A DNA stretch of 64,000 bases from Diphasiastrum complanatum (GCA_029204225.1 CM055092.1:79752838-79816837); one strand, 5' to 3'. Positions 36,701 through 47,209 are shown, counted from the stretch's first letter. Notes: generated from the sequence alone by a model not told the origin. Numbers and translations are program-made.

Positions 36701-38551
36701 CATATTTAATAGGAAGAACCTTGTTTTGAGGCAAAGTTCTTGGGGAGAATTTTCTCTCTTCAATGTAGTATGTCTTGTGTGGTTTATCTTCATAATTTTT
36801 TGATTTCAGTTTCCTTTCCTGATCAAGATGTTCATGCCTAATGACAGCCTTGTGTAACATTTTTACCTACAAGCAGGTGTACCTCGTGGTGAATAGATAA
36901 CTTTGTGCTGAAGATTGCATTTATAAGTAGAGAATTCAGTGTTGAAATGAAAGTGATGTGCGTATATACTGGTACTGTTTGTAGATATCTGCTTTGCACA
37001 GTAGCTTCTGTGTACATCAAATCAAAGGAGGCACCAGCAAAGGATATATTAAAAGACTTGGTGGAGATGAGTCGAGGTGTGCAACATCCAGTACGAGGAC
37101 TGTTTCTGCGCAGCTATCTCTCACAAATCAGCCGTGATAAGCTACCTGATATTGGCTCTGAATATGAAGGGTAAGCAACTGCTTTACGGACTGCAATTTG
37201 AGAAGATGAGCACTGGAATAATGGAGAGACTAAAATCTGGTATTGGCATCAGTGAAGGTGGTACTGTCATGGATGCAGTGGAGTTTGTTCTTCAAAACTT
37301 CACGGAAATGAACAAACTCTGGGTGCGAATGCAACATCAGGTTCAAAAACTTTCCTTTTGTCCGATTTTGTCGGCTGTTTCTAAATGGATTGCTAAATTC
37401 TGCATAAATTATTTTTCAAATCTCATCAGGTGGTTGTCAGTCAAGAACATGGAATGAAAAATAGGGGTTTAGGAACAGTCTTAGAGTATTCTAAAGAGTA
37501 GTGGGTTTATGCAGGCGTCTTGTGAGTTTGAGGAATACATACATAAAGTCAGGTGATGCTGTCAGTGCAAAGCTACTACATTGCAAGTTTTCTCGTCTGC
37601 AGGGTCCAGCTCGGGAGAAAGAGAGGCGGGAGAAGGAAAGGAGAGAGCTTCGAGATTTGGTACGAAGGAAAAGCCATTGAAAAGTTAGGCCTTTCATCTT
37701 CATGCGAGAGGCTAAACGGATGCAACTAATTGGTGCAAATAATAGACGTGCTGATTAAAACTAATATTCAGGTTTCATGTGTTTGTAGGTTATAATGCGG
37801 TCTTTTATTTTTGTTCATTTATCTGATGCCAGATGAATAAAAGTTCTGTGGCATTTTTGGCAGGTTGGTAAGAATCTTCATGTACTAAGTCAACTAGAGG
37901 GAGTTGATTTGGACATGTACAAGGATGTGGTTCTCCCCCGAGTTCTTGAACAGGTGTGACTCAGATGAATGCAGTCAGTATTATTTGGCTATCCACAAAC
38001 TCTTGCTGTCAGTCATTTGCAAATATATTCTGATGTAGTTTTATTGTTGTGGGCCCTCTTATTACTTCTTCCAGGTCGTCAACTGTAAAGACGAAATTGC
38101 ACAGTATTATTTAATGGACTGCATCATTCAGGTCTTTCCTGATGATTATCACCTGCAGACACTGGAAACTCTTCTGGGAGCTTGTCCTCAGCTTCAGGTG
38201 TTTCTTTGTTCTGATATGATGCTAAGTAACTCTAGAGACTTTGAGCCTATGTCTTTGGGCCATCATTTGCGTAGTGGGCTGTGAGACCAAATTAATTGTG
38301 TAAACATCTGCAGCCTACCGTTGACGTCAAGACAGTCATGTCGCAGCTAATGGAGCGCCTTTCAAATTATGCTGCGTCTTCGTCAGAGGTGAAACTGAAT
38401 TTTTTGTTATTCAGCAATGTCCAACATTTATAGACCTCCTTACTCCTAACTTCTTTTTGTTTGCCCTACTAATTTCTCACAACACATGCAGGTGCTCCCA
38501 GACTTATTGCATGTCGAAGCATTTGCAAAACTTAGCAGTGCAGTTGTGAAG
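32661..38551 (+). CDS. VPS35: VPS35, retromer core subunit, exons 1-10
   Basis: VPS35 is the alpha-solenoid scaffold of retromer. With VPS26 and VPS29 it sorts cargo such as vacuolar sorting receptors from endosomes. Ten exons with GT-AG borders give 337 in-frame codons: 32661-32771, 36290-36386, 36494-36617, 36985-37170, 37253-37340, 37603-37659, 37864-37953, 38075-38197, 38314-38388, 38492-38551. Diagnostic segments are [32 protein letters not shown], and the VPS26-binding PRLYLL motif (residues 109-114, split across the exon 3/4 joint). Others are [57 protein letters not shown] and [18 protein letters not shown]. The start at 32661 is the only ATG in frame. Exon 5 begins at 37253, the acceptor that keeps the frame. 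I see no disabling change. Confidence 0.95.
33221..33274. repeat. (GA)27 microsatellite
   Basis: A perfect dinucleotide run. It abuts the 3' end of the minus-strand LINE fragment. Confidence 0.97.
33275..34540 (-). pseudogene. LINE fragment: end of reverse transcriptase and C-terminal zinc region
   Basis: On the minus strand 34535-34141 reads as the diverged counterpart of 55000-55330 in the large [26 protein letters not shown] matches YLGILFSGPTFSMRQAATTRLG, and it is preceded by a KTK-VFN-SRA block. 33713-33275 matches 55875-56170: GRFQG, an [13 protein letters not shown]-like zinc motif, and AYEDPRC ... MIREM. Stops and frame changes are frequent. A (GA)n tract interrupts the fragment at 33715-33776, and about 360 bp between the two matching parts is not clearly homologous. 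Confidence 0.8.
33715..33776. repeat. (GA)31 microsatellite inside the LINE fragment
   Basis: A perfect run of about 62 bp. The LINE text resumes at once on its left side, with the codons before GRFQG. Confidence 0.97.
34580..34963 (+). repeat. Copia 5' LTR (384 bp)
   Basis: It starts TGTGTCACATT and ends TTTTCTAACA directly before a primer site. It contains a TATA box (GCTATAAATAGG, about 34719) and a (TTTGCT)n stretch. It resembles the LTRs at 39846 and 42153 in layout, including the gene-proximal CTCATTTGxAATGGGAC segment. Confidence 0.7.
34964..34975 (+). promoter_or_regulatory. Primer-binding site, initiator tRNA-Met
   Basis: TGGTATCAGAGC immediately follows the LTR. No element coding sequence is seen downstream, so the rest of the element is lost. 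Confidence 0.85.
34976..35941. other. Intron 1 interior, no gene
   Basis: A short copia-like leader is followed by unrecognised sequence rich in short C/G runs (35210-35520). No coding motif is seen. Confidence 0.4.
35942..36210. repeat. 143-bp tandem duplication in VPS35 intron 1
   Basis: The unit beginning ATCAAAAGCCTGGTTxACAT at 35942 recurs at 36085. Few substitutions separate the copies. The second copy ends about 80 bp before the exon 2 acceptor. Confidence 0.9.
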
Positions 38552-38834
38552 GTAAGAACCAGAGTTGCAGGCCACGTTCCGGGATTTCCCATTAGGGTTT
38601 CCCGGAACGCGAATTTTTTTGTTTTTTTGAGATCTTTTTAGTGCCAATATGGGTATCAAATGAAAGGGTTTTTTGAGAGCAGTTCATTTATCTAGTTTGC
38701 CAAGATTTTCAAGACCAATGTCATCCAGTTTCGGGCCATTAAGTGATTTTCTACCCACCAGGCATGTATTTAATCGAATCTGTATATTGTGTGAAATGAA
38801 ATCATGTGCAGAGCAAAGAATTGAAACCATATTG

Positions 38835-38836
<2 letters not shown>

Positions 38837-38899
<63 letters not shown>
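38837..38899. repeat. (TC)n microsatellite in the hAT-1 3' region
   Basis: A perfect run of about 63 bp, 176 bp beyond the transposase stop. hAT-2 has a similar run at the equivalent place. Confidence 0.97.
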
Positions 38900-38903
<4 letters not shown>

Positions 38904-39845
38904 GTAGAATGTGATAATTACCATACTGAAGTAAACCATGCCGAAAAAAACCACATTTTGAAACACAAACTGACAAGACACAATGTAAAAACGTGAAAAT
39001 ATATAACGTCGGGCTCGAGGCCGTAAAAAAGTACAGTGATGTTTGATAAAACAATGTCTCATAAACACTAACAACTAACACTCGTCCTCTAACTCAAAGT
39101 CCGAGTCATCGGAGTCTGTGGAACTGCCAAATAATGAGTCTGTAGATGACGCTGAGGGTGTCATGCGTCGTGGTGAGCCTTTGTCTCTGCCTCTGCCTCC
39201 ACCTCCACCCTGTCCCCTACCTCTCCCTCTCCCTCCCTCTCTCCCTCCTCCCCCCCTCCTGGCGGGCTCCAACTGCTCCTCCTCTGCTGCTCCCTCTAGG
39301 TCGCCCTCTCAACTGTGATCTCATACTCTGGGAAGGACCTATAAACTTAGGGTTGACCTGGGCCTCAACTACCTATGATACTCCAGTCCTCTCTACAAAC
39401 AATGCCCCCAACCCACTCCCCCCTTGGAACGTCTAGGTCACCCTCGGGCCTCTACGTCTAGGTGCAGGAATGGCTGGCTCCTCCTTTGTCTCAGCATCGG
39501 GGTTTAGGAATAAGTGCCAAGCCCAAATGCCTCTCCAACCCGGGCCCCCCGACAACTCATCATCTCCGTCCTCCCCTCTCTATGATGTCGAGCTGCTCTC
39601 ATGTGGCGTCTCGCAGACCGTGCCTCTGCAGGTCACGATAGATCTCATCCTCGAGCTCCTCCTCCGTAGGTGGTACCCGAGGAGCAGCAACTGTCGTCTG
39701 TACCATGCAAGTGTCAGCGTTCACCTGCAAAAACAAACAGGCATGGTTAGCAAACTTATCCATTTGTCAGATAAGTATCCTTGAAACACAAGTACATCAA
39801 GCAATACCAAGTAAGTCACTAACTAACTTACCTCGATCAAGCGGT

Positions 39846-40274
39846 CGTTAGAAATTAATGTTTATTTGATACCCCTTAATGATAGTTTGGCCATGCTTGC
39901 GTGCTATTATAGAGGCCATTACTATTTATAATAAATTCGTTTTTTATTGCTTCTACATGTAGGTGGGCGCACTAGTACTAGATTAGGATCTATTTTAGTA
40001 CTTAGAAATTCACCTTGGGTCTTTACCCAATATAGGTAGTAATTTTAGCAATTAGCTTTTGCTCTTTTGCTATTTGCTTTAGGCTTTTAGCCTTTCACAT
40101 AGATTAGAGAAACTATATATGTAGGCTAGCACCCCACCACAAGATCATTCCAATATGTTAGAGCTTTGCTCAATTCTCCTATAATTTGATTTTTCTTTAA
40201 TCTCTATGCTTGGTTTGTGTGAGTGCTAGTAGGACTACTAACTCCATCTAGAATTTGTATCACAAATTCTGACA
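39846..40274 (+). repeat. Copia 5' LTR (429 bp)
   Basis: It ends CAAATTCTGACA next to a primer site. It shares GGCCATGCTTGCGTGCTATTATAG and the following block with the reverse complement of the solo LTR at 42153-42810, so it is the same family in the opposite orientation. Confidence 0.8.
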
Positions 40275-40286
40275 TGGTATCAAAGC
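40275..40286 (+). promoter_or_regulatory. Primer-binding site, initiator tRNA-Met
   Basis: TGGTATCAAAGC directly follows the LTR. Confidence 0.85.
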
Positions 40287-40469
40287 AGGCTTTTTGGTGA
40301 GAGAGAGAATTTGCAGGGTTGCAACCAGATTTTTTGGAGGAGCTGAAGCTGCATGTGGAGTCAACATTGTCAAGAGGACAATACCGATTTTCTAAGAGAA
40401 GATTTGTAGGCTGCTGACTGGGAGCAGACCTTATCACTGACCGGAAGCTATCAAGATCCCAGATCAAAT

Positions 40470-40706
40470 CGCTGGTTTTCTGACAGACCTGTTCGCTTTC
40501 TGACAGGCCTGTTCGCTGGTTTTCGGACAGACCTGTTCACTGGTTGTTTGACAGACCTGATCGCTGGTTTTTTGATAGACCTGTTCGTTTCTACAGTCCT
40601 GTTTGCTGGTTTTCTGACAAGCCCGTTCGCTGGTTTCCTGACAGTCCCGTTCGCTGGTTTCCTGACAGATCTGTTCGCTGGTTGTCTGACAGACCTGTTC
40701 GCTGGA
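40470..40706. repeat. 24-bp minisatellite in the copia leader
   Basis: About ten degenerate copies of a unit like GACAGACCTGTTCGCTGG plus TTTTCT occur here, with a few shortened units. Because 24 is a multiple of 3, every frame gives a periodic peptide. The minus-strand reading, for example, repeats (N/A)RSVRKPA. Confidence 0.85.
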
Positions 40707-40910
40707 AGTGGACTGTAGCAGAACCTGTTCATTGGTTGATGTTGTAGATCTGTTTGCTGGTTGGAGCAAAATCAGATCACTGACTTGCAAAGTAGATTGC
40801 ATAGTTAAAAATCAGGTTGTTAGAAGTTGCTATAGATCAGTATTATGGCAGGGTTGAATGATGCTGATACTTCACCAGACAGGAAGCATCCTCCATCAGA
40901 AGTTAGAAGA

Positions 40911-40990
40911 TTGCCTAGATGGTACTATGAAACTATCAAGGATAGTGTTATTGCCTAGATGGTACTATGAAACTATCAAGGATAGTGTTA
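40911..40990. repeat. Perfect 40-bp tandem duplication
   Basis: 40911-40950 and 40951-40990 are identical (TTGCCTAGATGG ... GATAGTGTTA). Perfect identity suggests a recent event. The 40-bp shift also changes the reading frame. Confidence 0.97.
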
Positions 40991-42030
40991 TTGTGGAACA
41001 GGGAGAGTCCAGTACACATGGGACTAGGAGATCGGCTAGACTTGAAAAGCAACATGAAGGTCAAGATCAACAAGAGGATCATGGGGATGTACATTTTGCA
41101 TATGGCCACAATATTGGAAACCAAGGATCCATCTACTTTCAGAGAGGTTGAAAAAGAGGATATTTGGAGGAAAGCTATGGATGAGGAGTATGACTCAATC
41201 ATGAAGAACAAGACTTGGAGACTTGTTCAATTACCTATAGGTAAAAAGCCTATTGAATGCAAGTGGGTCTATAAAACTAAGTACAAATCAGATGGTTCTA
41301 TACATAAACATAAGGCAAGATTGGTGGCAAAAGGTTATGCTCAACATGAAGGGATTGATTATGAAGAAACTTTTGCACCAGTTGCTAGGTCACTACTATG
41401 AGGACAATTTTATCATTGGCAGCTCAGTTTGGATGGGATATTCAACAACTGGATGTGAAGAGTGCATTCTTGAATGAATTTCTAGAGGAAGAAGTTTACT
41501 TGGAGCAGCCAGAGGGATACATAGTAGCAGGACATGAAAACAAGGTTTGCAAATTGGACAAGGCACTATATGGACTTATGCAAGCACCCAGGGCGTGGTA
41601 CACGAGGATTGACACATACTTTTCGGAGCTTGGCTTTCAGAGGAGTAGTTCGGAGCATATGCTTTACGTTCTAACTAGGGATGGTCATATTGTGATTGTA
41701 GTGATGTATGTGGATGACCTTGTTATTACAGGATCAGATCATAGTATGATTCAGGTTATCAAGAAAGATCTCTCATCAGAGTTTGACATGAAAGATCTTA
41801 GTTCACTACAATATTTTCTTGGGATTGAGGTATGGAGAGTAGCACAAGGGCTATTTATTTCTCAATCTAAGTATGCTCATGAACTTCTTGAAAAGTTTAA
41901 TCTGTCAGAGTGCAAACTGGTCATCTCTCAACTGAGATTGCTCTCGATCAAAAGGATACAGGCCCCGCTCAAACTTTACCATATCTCGCTCTATGTTCCT
42001 CAGAGTTGGGCCTGTTGGCGAAAGAAATAG
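40967..42030 (+). pseudogene. Copia reverse transcriptase
   Basis: Two abutting frames (40967-41401, 41398-42030) give an acidic pre-RT region (STFREVEKEDIWRKAMDEEY) and the RT palm: ECKWVYKTKYKSDGSIHKHK, ARLVAKGYAQHEGIDYEETF. Then come QLDVKSAFLNEFLEEEVYLE, QPEGYIVAGHENKVCKLDKA, LYGLMQAPRAWYTRID and VVMYVDDLVITGSDHSM. The catalytic YVDD is present. The frame changes at 41398 and the copy ends shortly after YFLGIEVWRVAQGLFISQSK. Upstream gag, protease and integrase are absent. Confidence 0.9.
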
Positions 42031-42152
42031 AACATGTGTCAGGCCACAGACTAATGCCTATACTTATGTAAACAAGTAGACTGACAACAATATTTGCAAT
42101 ACCTGCGCTGAGCCATACACGTTCAGTGTACTCCACGCATCCGCGGTGGAGC

Positions 42153-42810
42153 TGTTAGAAAACCGACTTGATCATACAAGTAACCCAAGACGAGATTCCT
42201 ATTGTTGTTAGACAATAGTCATACACATGAGAGAGAACAGCAATGATGAAGAGATGTACTCCAACTGTGTCCCATTACAAATGAAGTAGGGCGCCAGCCT
42301 ACATATATACTTTCTCTAAACTATGTGTAAGGTAAAAAGCAAAAAGCAAATAGCAAAAGACTAAAAGCTAATTGCTATAATTACTACCTATATTGGGTAA
42401 ACACCCAAGATGAGTTTTTAAGTGATAAAAGCAAATCCTGTTCTAGTAGTAGTGCGCCCACCTACATGCATGACTGAAAAACGAATTTACTATAAATAGT
42501 AATGACCCTAAAATATGACTCACTATAAATAGTAATGCCCCCCCTATAATAGCACGTAGGCATGGTCAAACTATCATTAATTAATCCTAAATGATAACAT
42601 TAGGGGTACTAAAGTAAACATTCTAGTAATAGTGCGCCCACTTACATGCATGACTAAAAAACGAATTTACTATAAATAGTAATGACCCTAAAATGTGACT
42701 TACTATAAATAGTAATGGCCCCTATTATAGCACGCAAGCATGGTCAAACTATCACTAATTAATCCTAAATGATAACATTAGGGGTACTAAAGTAAACATT
42801 AACTCTAACA
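42153..42810 (-). mobile_element. Solo LTR of the same copia family, inverted
   Basis: The 658-bp unit runs from TGTTAGAAAACC to TTAACTCTAACA. It interrupts hAT-1 coding sequence that is continuous in hAT-2 (58366). The flanks are GGAGC (42148-42152) and GGCGC (42811-42815), a 5-bp target duplication with one mismatch. Its reverse complement matches the LTR at 39846. No internal region is present, so it is a product of LTR-LTR recombination. Confidence 0.85.
42441..42800. repeat. 180-bp tandem duplication inside the solo LTR
   Basis: Units 42441-42620 and 42621-42800 both begin TTCTAGTAxTAGTGCGCCCA and end GTACTAAAGTAAACATT. Each holds ACTATAAATAGTAATG twice, so the duplication multiplies TATA-like and palindromic motifs. 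Confidence 0.9.
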
Positions 42811-45143
42811 GGCGCTCAATGTCGTCAGGACGTTTGGTAGAGTGCCACAAGGGGTGCAACATGTGGGCCCGCATGGATGGGTTTGTGGAAGAAGTCCCAC
42901 CTCATCTCCCAAACACTGCGGAGCTCGTCCTTCCTGCGCAAGTGACATTGCAAATGGTTAGTCATCTTTCAAAGGCACGAAAGCAAAGTGAAACTAAAAC
43001 GAAAAGAAAGTGGGAGCCTATCATTGTCCAAGTCAAATCTCTGAAGCGCCTCACCGATGCGGTCCATGAACTCATATATGAGACTGAGAGTGCACCCCTC
43101 TCGGTCTACTAGCCGCAACACATAGAAGATAGGTCGCAGAACCTCTACAAGCTCACCCGACCGTGACCATAGGTCCTCTCCAAACAATATGGCCTGGAAA
43201 TGCACTGCCTCTATCGTGCGATTCCTGAACTCATCAAATCCCTCATTGGATGCCATCCTCCGCAAATGATCTCGTAAGACGCATAGTCGCTCAAGAACCA
43301 GGAAAAGGTAGGCAAAGCGAGTGGGTGTTGGCTTCTTCAGGTTCAATCGCGAGAAGGTGCAGAACAATGTCGATACGCGCTTCTTCCTGGTGACGAAGTT
43401 CACCACACGCATGGCCTGAGAGGTGAGCTGAAAAAACATTAAACAAAAATCCGTTAAAAGCTTAAAGTGGTTAGGGGCCTAGAACAACTGACAAGTGGAA
43501 AAGGCTTTACAAAGTGTCGAAAATTGTACCTCACGAACCCATGGAAGTGCGACCATGTCGTGAATGAGAAGATCGATGCAATGTGCAGCACACGGGGTCC
43601 ACACAATACTGGGGTGCTCCCTCATCACCATCTCTCCCATCTGTCTGCAGTTCGTGGTGTTGTCTGTGACAACTTGAACCACATGATCTGCCCCAATCTC
43701 TTGCACTACATCTCTGATTGCCATAAATGAATTCGGCCGTGATGGCTCCACGAGCTCGAGTAGCATCCACGCCTCGTAGGAAGACTGTGCCAAGCGGGTG
43801 AGATACTAGGATATTGACGACAGATCGCTGACGAGTGTTAGTCCATTTATCGCTCAATATCGGGCATCCATAGCTGCAAAGAAATAACATTTCTTAGACA
43901 TATGCAAACAAAATGGTACTTTGCAAAGTGAAACAAATGCAGTGGTAAAGAGTAGCAAAGAATTCTTACGTCTCCCACGCTGTGCGAATGGAGCTCAACT
44001 CCCATGTGATAGTCTCCTCCTGTCGTAGTATAGTTGTGCGCAATGCCTCTCTCCTTGGAGGCCTCCATGATGAATCAACAGCCGTGATCTAAAGGCAAGT
44101 GTCACCAAAGATCCAAGTGTCAGCAACAAGAAAAGAGATGCTACACTCATAAAAGAGTTGGCCAATCCGTTGGGTACACAGGGCATGTTGCTGTCTCAGC
44201 CACCCACCTCGGTCCAAGGTCTGCTGCCTGGCCCTAACCCCTCTTTGCTGCACAAAGGGCTCTCTCGGTCTAGCACGCCCACTAGAAGCAACAGATGGGC
44301 GCACTGAGGGTGTGTCTGACTGTGGAGCATCACCTGCTGGATCTCTGCGCCCCCCTGTGGCAAGCTCTTGCTCGGTAGGTGGTGCATCATCAGCTCATGA
44401 TGAGGATGAGAGGGACCTGCTGCTGAAGGAACAATAGGATGAGAGGCTGCATGTGTGCTGGTAGCTCTAGGAACATCCCCCCCCCCTCGTGTGACTAGGC
44501 CTTGGCTTTGCATTTGCTCCATGCCCTACACCTGCACTGGACCCTGCACCTACACTAGGTCCTGGACCTGCTCTAGTCCCTGCTCCTACCACTGACCTGT
44601 GAATAGAGCTCTGAGATGGTCTCAATGGCTCATGAGACGTACCGTCGGGCTCGTATGTGTCCATCAATATCTCCACCTCTGCATCTGATATGCGAGGGCA
44701 AATGGCTATGCCCATCCTCCGCCCATCTGGCTTGGTGAGCCGTAGTAAGTGGGCCTTGACACAATGCAGGCATCTCCATCTGCGGGCACCAGATCCTTGG
44801 TGCGTAGCCACATCCTCCTCTGTCAACTCAACCTCTAACCAAATGCCTCTACCAAGGAATGACATCGTGTGAAACTGTCAATGTATCAGACCTACAAAAG
44901 AGGAAGCAAACAATCACATGTCAGTACATTCCATTGGTAGCAACAACATTCGGATTCCACACTTGCAATTGCTTACAACAACCCTACAACATCGAAAAAA
45001 AACTGCCATTTTGTTGCATCGACAACAGGTTCAAGCTACAAAACGTGTCCTAGACCTTGAACTCATCAAAACAAGCATCCCAGGTGTTACGAGCACGTAA
45101 CCAGTGCCGAACTCTAGAGAAGACAGGAGGTCAGATACCACAG

Positions 45144-46567
45144 TCAGGTTCGTGTCCAACGTACACGACCAACAGGGCAAGACACTAGCTCTGACACTAG
45201 TTCTTGGCAATCTACATCCTTACTTGGCTGCATCACTAGTTGAATTACACTAGCATCTGTTTGCACCTGCAAGAAAGGATCATATTCTAGCAAGGCATTT
45301 TCTAAGTCCAAGATTACTAGTTCATGGTAACTTGGCTTGTTGACATCTGCTATTCTGAAGCGGTTTTCATCCTGCTCTAGACAAGACAAAAAATCATCAA
45401 TAGTTTGTTGAAACTCCCCCTCAAGGTGAGCTTTTGGAATCATTTCCTTCTTTATAGAAGGTAGCTGCAGGTCTTCTGGAACCTGCATGCAATATTTCTC
45501 CACAATGGGACATAAATTCATAGGCACATACATAGACACTGATTTCTCAGTATCATTCTGCATGCACTTGGTGGAGGTTTGTGCACTATAGGCACAGTTG
45601 TATTCAGGTTCTTGATGAAGAACACTCGGGCTTCTCATCTGGAAAGCTCTTTCCTGGTTGTCTGCTTCTATCAGCTACATCTGTAACTGCATGTGTTTCT
45701 GTTTCTTGCTGTTTACCTTTGAAAGCATTTTTGAAGCTATCTTGTGGCCTCTTGTCACAAAATGCTGCTGCATGTCTTGTCTTCTTACAAAATTTACAAG
45801 AGATATAAGGATTGAAGAAACAGGAATTTTTAGAATGTCCAACTTTACCACAGTGTTGACATTTGTTGTCCTTGTCCTTGCCTTTTTGTTTGTTGTTTTG
45901 CTTCTGGCCTGCATATACCGCCTGGTGTAGGGAATCTTCCTTTTGCTTGGATCCTTTAGCTTTGGCTGTGTCATCATGAATATGGAACTCCTCTTCTCTC
46001 ATCAGCTTCTCTCGAAGTACAACTACTTTAGCTTTTTCATAAGTCATATCTGCCTGCATGGTGATGGATGTCTTGAAATTCCCGTAAGAGACTGGAAGAC
46101 CTCTCAACAAGATAATTAGCTTTATCTTCTCCAAAATTACATGCTCAGGTCCTGCAAATTCTAAATGAAGAACAACTTTTCCAAAGACTCAATGTAATCA
46201 CTAGGATCTTCTCCTATCCATCTATGAGCTTAAAGTTGATCAGTACAGATGTCTTGAAGAGAAGGATGCTTAAAATCTGTCCTGATAGCATCAATAAGAT
46301 CAGAAGCATACTTGGATATGCAAGCCTTATCTTCAAGGATAGAGATAAACCTATTATGCCAATAGCCGTGCTATTAACAATCCTCCATTGATCACATTCA
46401 ACTTTATTACCATCCATTAGAGTTGGTTCAGGATATAACTTAGCAACTATTTCCCAACACCCTGGATGTTGCCGGAGTTGATATTCTATCTCTCTAACCC
46501 ATGCATGATAGTTTGAAGAGGATTCTAGATAAACAGTTTGAGCCATGATGAGAATGCTCTGATACCA
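45144..46567 (-). pseudogene. Copia gag with two zinc knuckles, and its primer site
   Basis: The minus strand has a primer site TGGTATCAGAGC at 46556-46567. About 10 bp later a gag starts MAQTVYLESSSNYHAWVREI, continuing through DQWRIVNSTAIGIIGLSLS. After a frame change (46134-45604) comes KLIILLRGLPVSYGNFKTSI and two CCHC knuckles: CQHCGKVGHSKNSC and CKFCKKTRHAAAFC. The next frame (45638-45144) has no recognised domain. Protease, integrase and reverse transcriptase are missing. It interrupts the gypsy relic, so it inserted later or the block was rearranged. Confidence 0.8.
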
Positions 46568-46659
46568 CTGCTGCAAACGGGGTGGCCTAGAGTATGAAAA
46601 AACACAATCTAGACACCAAAGTTTAGCGGAAGCTTGAGGATCTTGGATCTAATAAGTCC

Positions 46660-46800
46660 ACAAGTTGCCTCGAGGCTTATAGTAGGCCTGCCTAAAACCC
46701 AAAAGGGTAATGACGCTATATGGGAATGCCATTTGGGAAAGAGGCAGTGTCCTTCGCAAGATTTTTCCAGACTTTGTCTTAGAGGACCAAGACGGTTCTT
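46660..46800 (+). pseudogene. End of a Ty3/gypsy polyprotein (chromodomain tail)
   Basis: Frames at 46690-46800 read DAIWECH and, after a shift, LRKIFPDFVLEDQDGS then a stop. This is the usual C-terminal end of chromoviral Ty3/gypsy polyproteins, where (A/E)TWE ... FPDFxLEDxxxxxGG immediately precedes the polypurine tract and LTR. Confidence 0.75.
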
Positions 46801-46816
46801 AAGGAGGGGGAGGGAG
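46801..46816 (+). promoter_or_regulatory. Polypurine tract
   Basis: AAGGAGGGGGAGGGAG abuts the LTR start TGTCATGAG. Confidence 0.85.
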
Positions 46817-47164
46817 TGTCATGAGCACGTAACCAGTGCCGAACCCTAGAGAACACAGGAGGTCAAATACCACAGTCAAAGTCGTGTCCAACGGACACGA
46901 CCAACAGTGTGAGTAGTGTCTCCCGGCATGGTCCATAGCCATGGTGGGCCTAACACAGCCTAGGGACCCTGTTAGCAGGATAGGGCCCCACGTTGGGTCC
47001 CGACGTGCAATTGGCCACATTAGAGCCACGTGGCCGACACTTGGCAGTATGCATGCTACCAGGTCTCACACTGGGCTAGGAGGGGCTTGCTCCATGTCAA
47101 GGAGTAGGCAAGGTTGGGTGGATCAGTTAGTGTTTGCCCTACTGTGGTGTTTAGGTCTCTAACA
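46817..47164 (+). repeat. Ty3/gypsy 3' LTR (348 bp)
   Basis: It runs from TGTCATGAGC to GTCTCTAACA. Its first 95 bp recur at 45085-45180. Confidence 0.8.
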
Positions 47165-47209
47165 CTAGGCATTCCTATGGGAATGAAGAAACACAGTGCA
47201 ACTTTAGAC

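Larger units (their letters stand above)
39846..42060 (+). mobile_element. Truncated copia element nested in hAT-1
   Basis: It comprises a 5' LTR (39846-40274), a primer site, an odd repetitive leader, and reverse transcriptase. It stops near 42030-42060 with no RNase H and no 3' LTR. hAT sequence equivalent to 58315 of hAT-2 resumes by 42090. On the left, hAT text equivalent to about 57912 of hAT-2 runs straight into the LTR start (CGTTAGAAATTAATG). Confidence 0.8.
39075..44865 (-). pseudogene. hAT-1 transposase (BED, DUF659), disrupted
   Basis: From the minus-strand start are seen: a BED-type finger (RWRCLHC ... AHLLRL ... ISDAE, 44865-44650); a segment LFYECSISFLVADTWIFGDTC (about 44110-44175); and the DUF659/RNase H-like core (GCPILSDKWTNTRQRSVVNI, VTDNTTNCRQMGEMVMREHP, TPCAAHCIDLLIHDM; 43880-43540). 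A helical exon follows (LKKPTPTRFAYLFLVLERL ... LRLVDREGCTLSLIYEFMDRI, 43439-43050). The far C-terminus is the RG-rich, Ser/Asp-ending tail at 39272-39075. Exon borders such as TTTCTTTGCAG|CTATGG match those of hAT-2. A frameshift lies in the core, and a solo LTR splits one exon. A copia insertion has removed the exon that encodes the dimerisation domain in hAT-2. Confidence 0.88.
45085..47164 (+). mobile_element. Ty3/gypsy (chromovirus-like) relic nested in hAT-1
   Basis: The left LTR remnant (45085-45180) begins TGTTACGAGCACGTAACC. The right LTR (46817-47164) begins TGTCATGAGCACGTAACC and ends TCTCTAACA. The flanks are CCAGG (45080-45084) and CTAGG (47165-47169), a 5-bp target duplication with one change. 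Between the LTRs lies a minus-strand copia gag block and only the last codons of the gypsy polyprotein. Confidence 0.75.

Noticed and set aside
40451-40802. Overlapping minus-strand repeat proteins (VRKPANRS type)
   Set aside because: They come from a 24-bp minisatellite in a retroelement leader. Openness in several frames is explained by the repeat.
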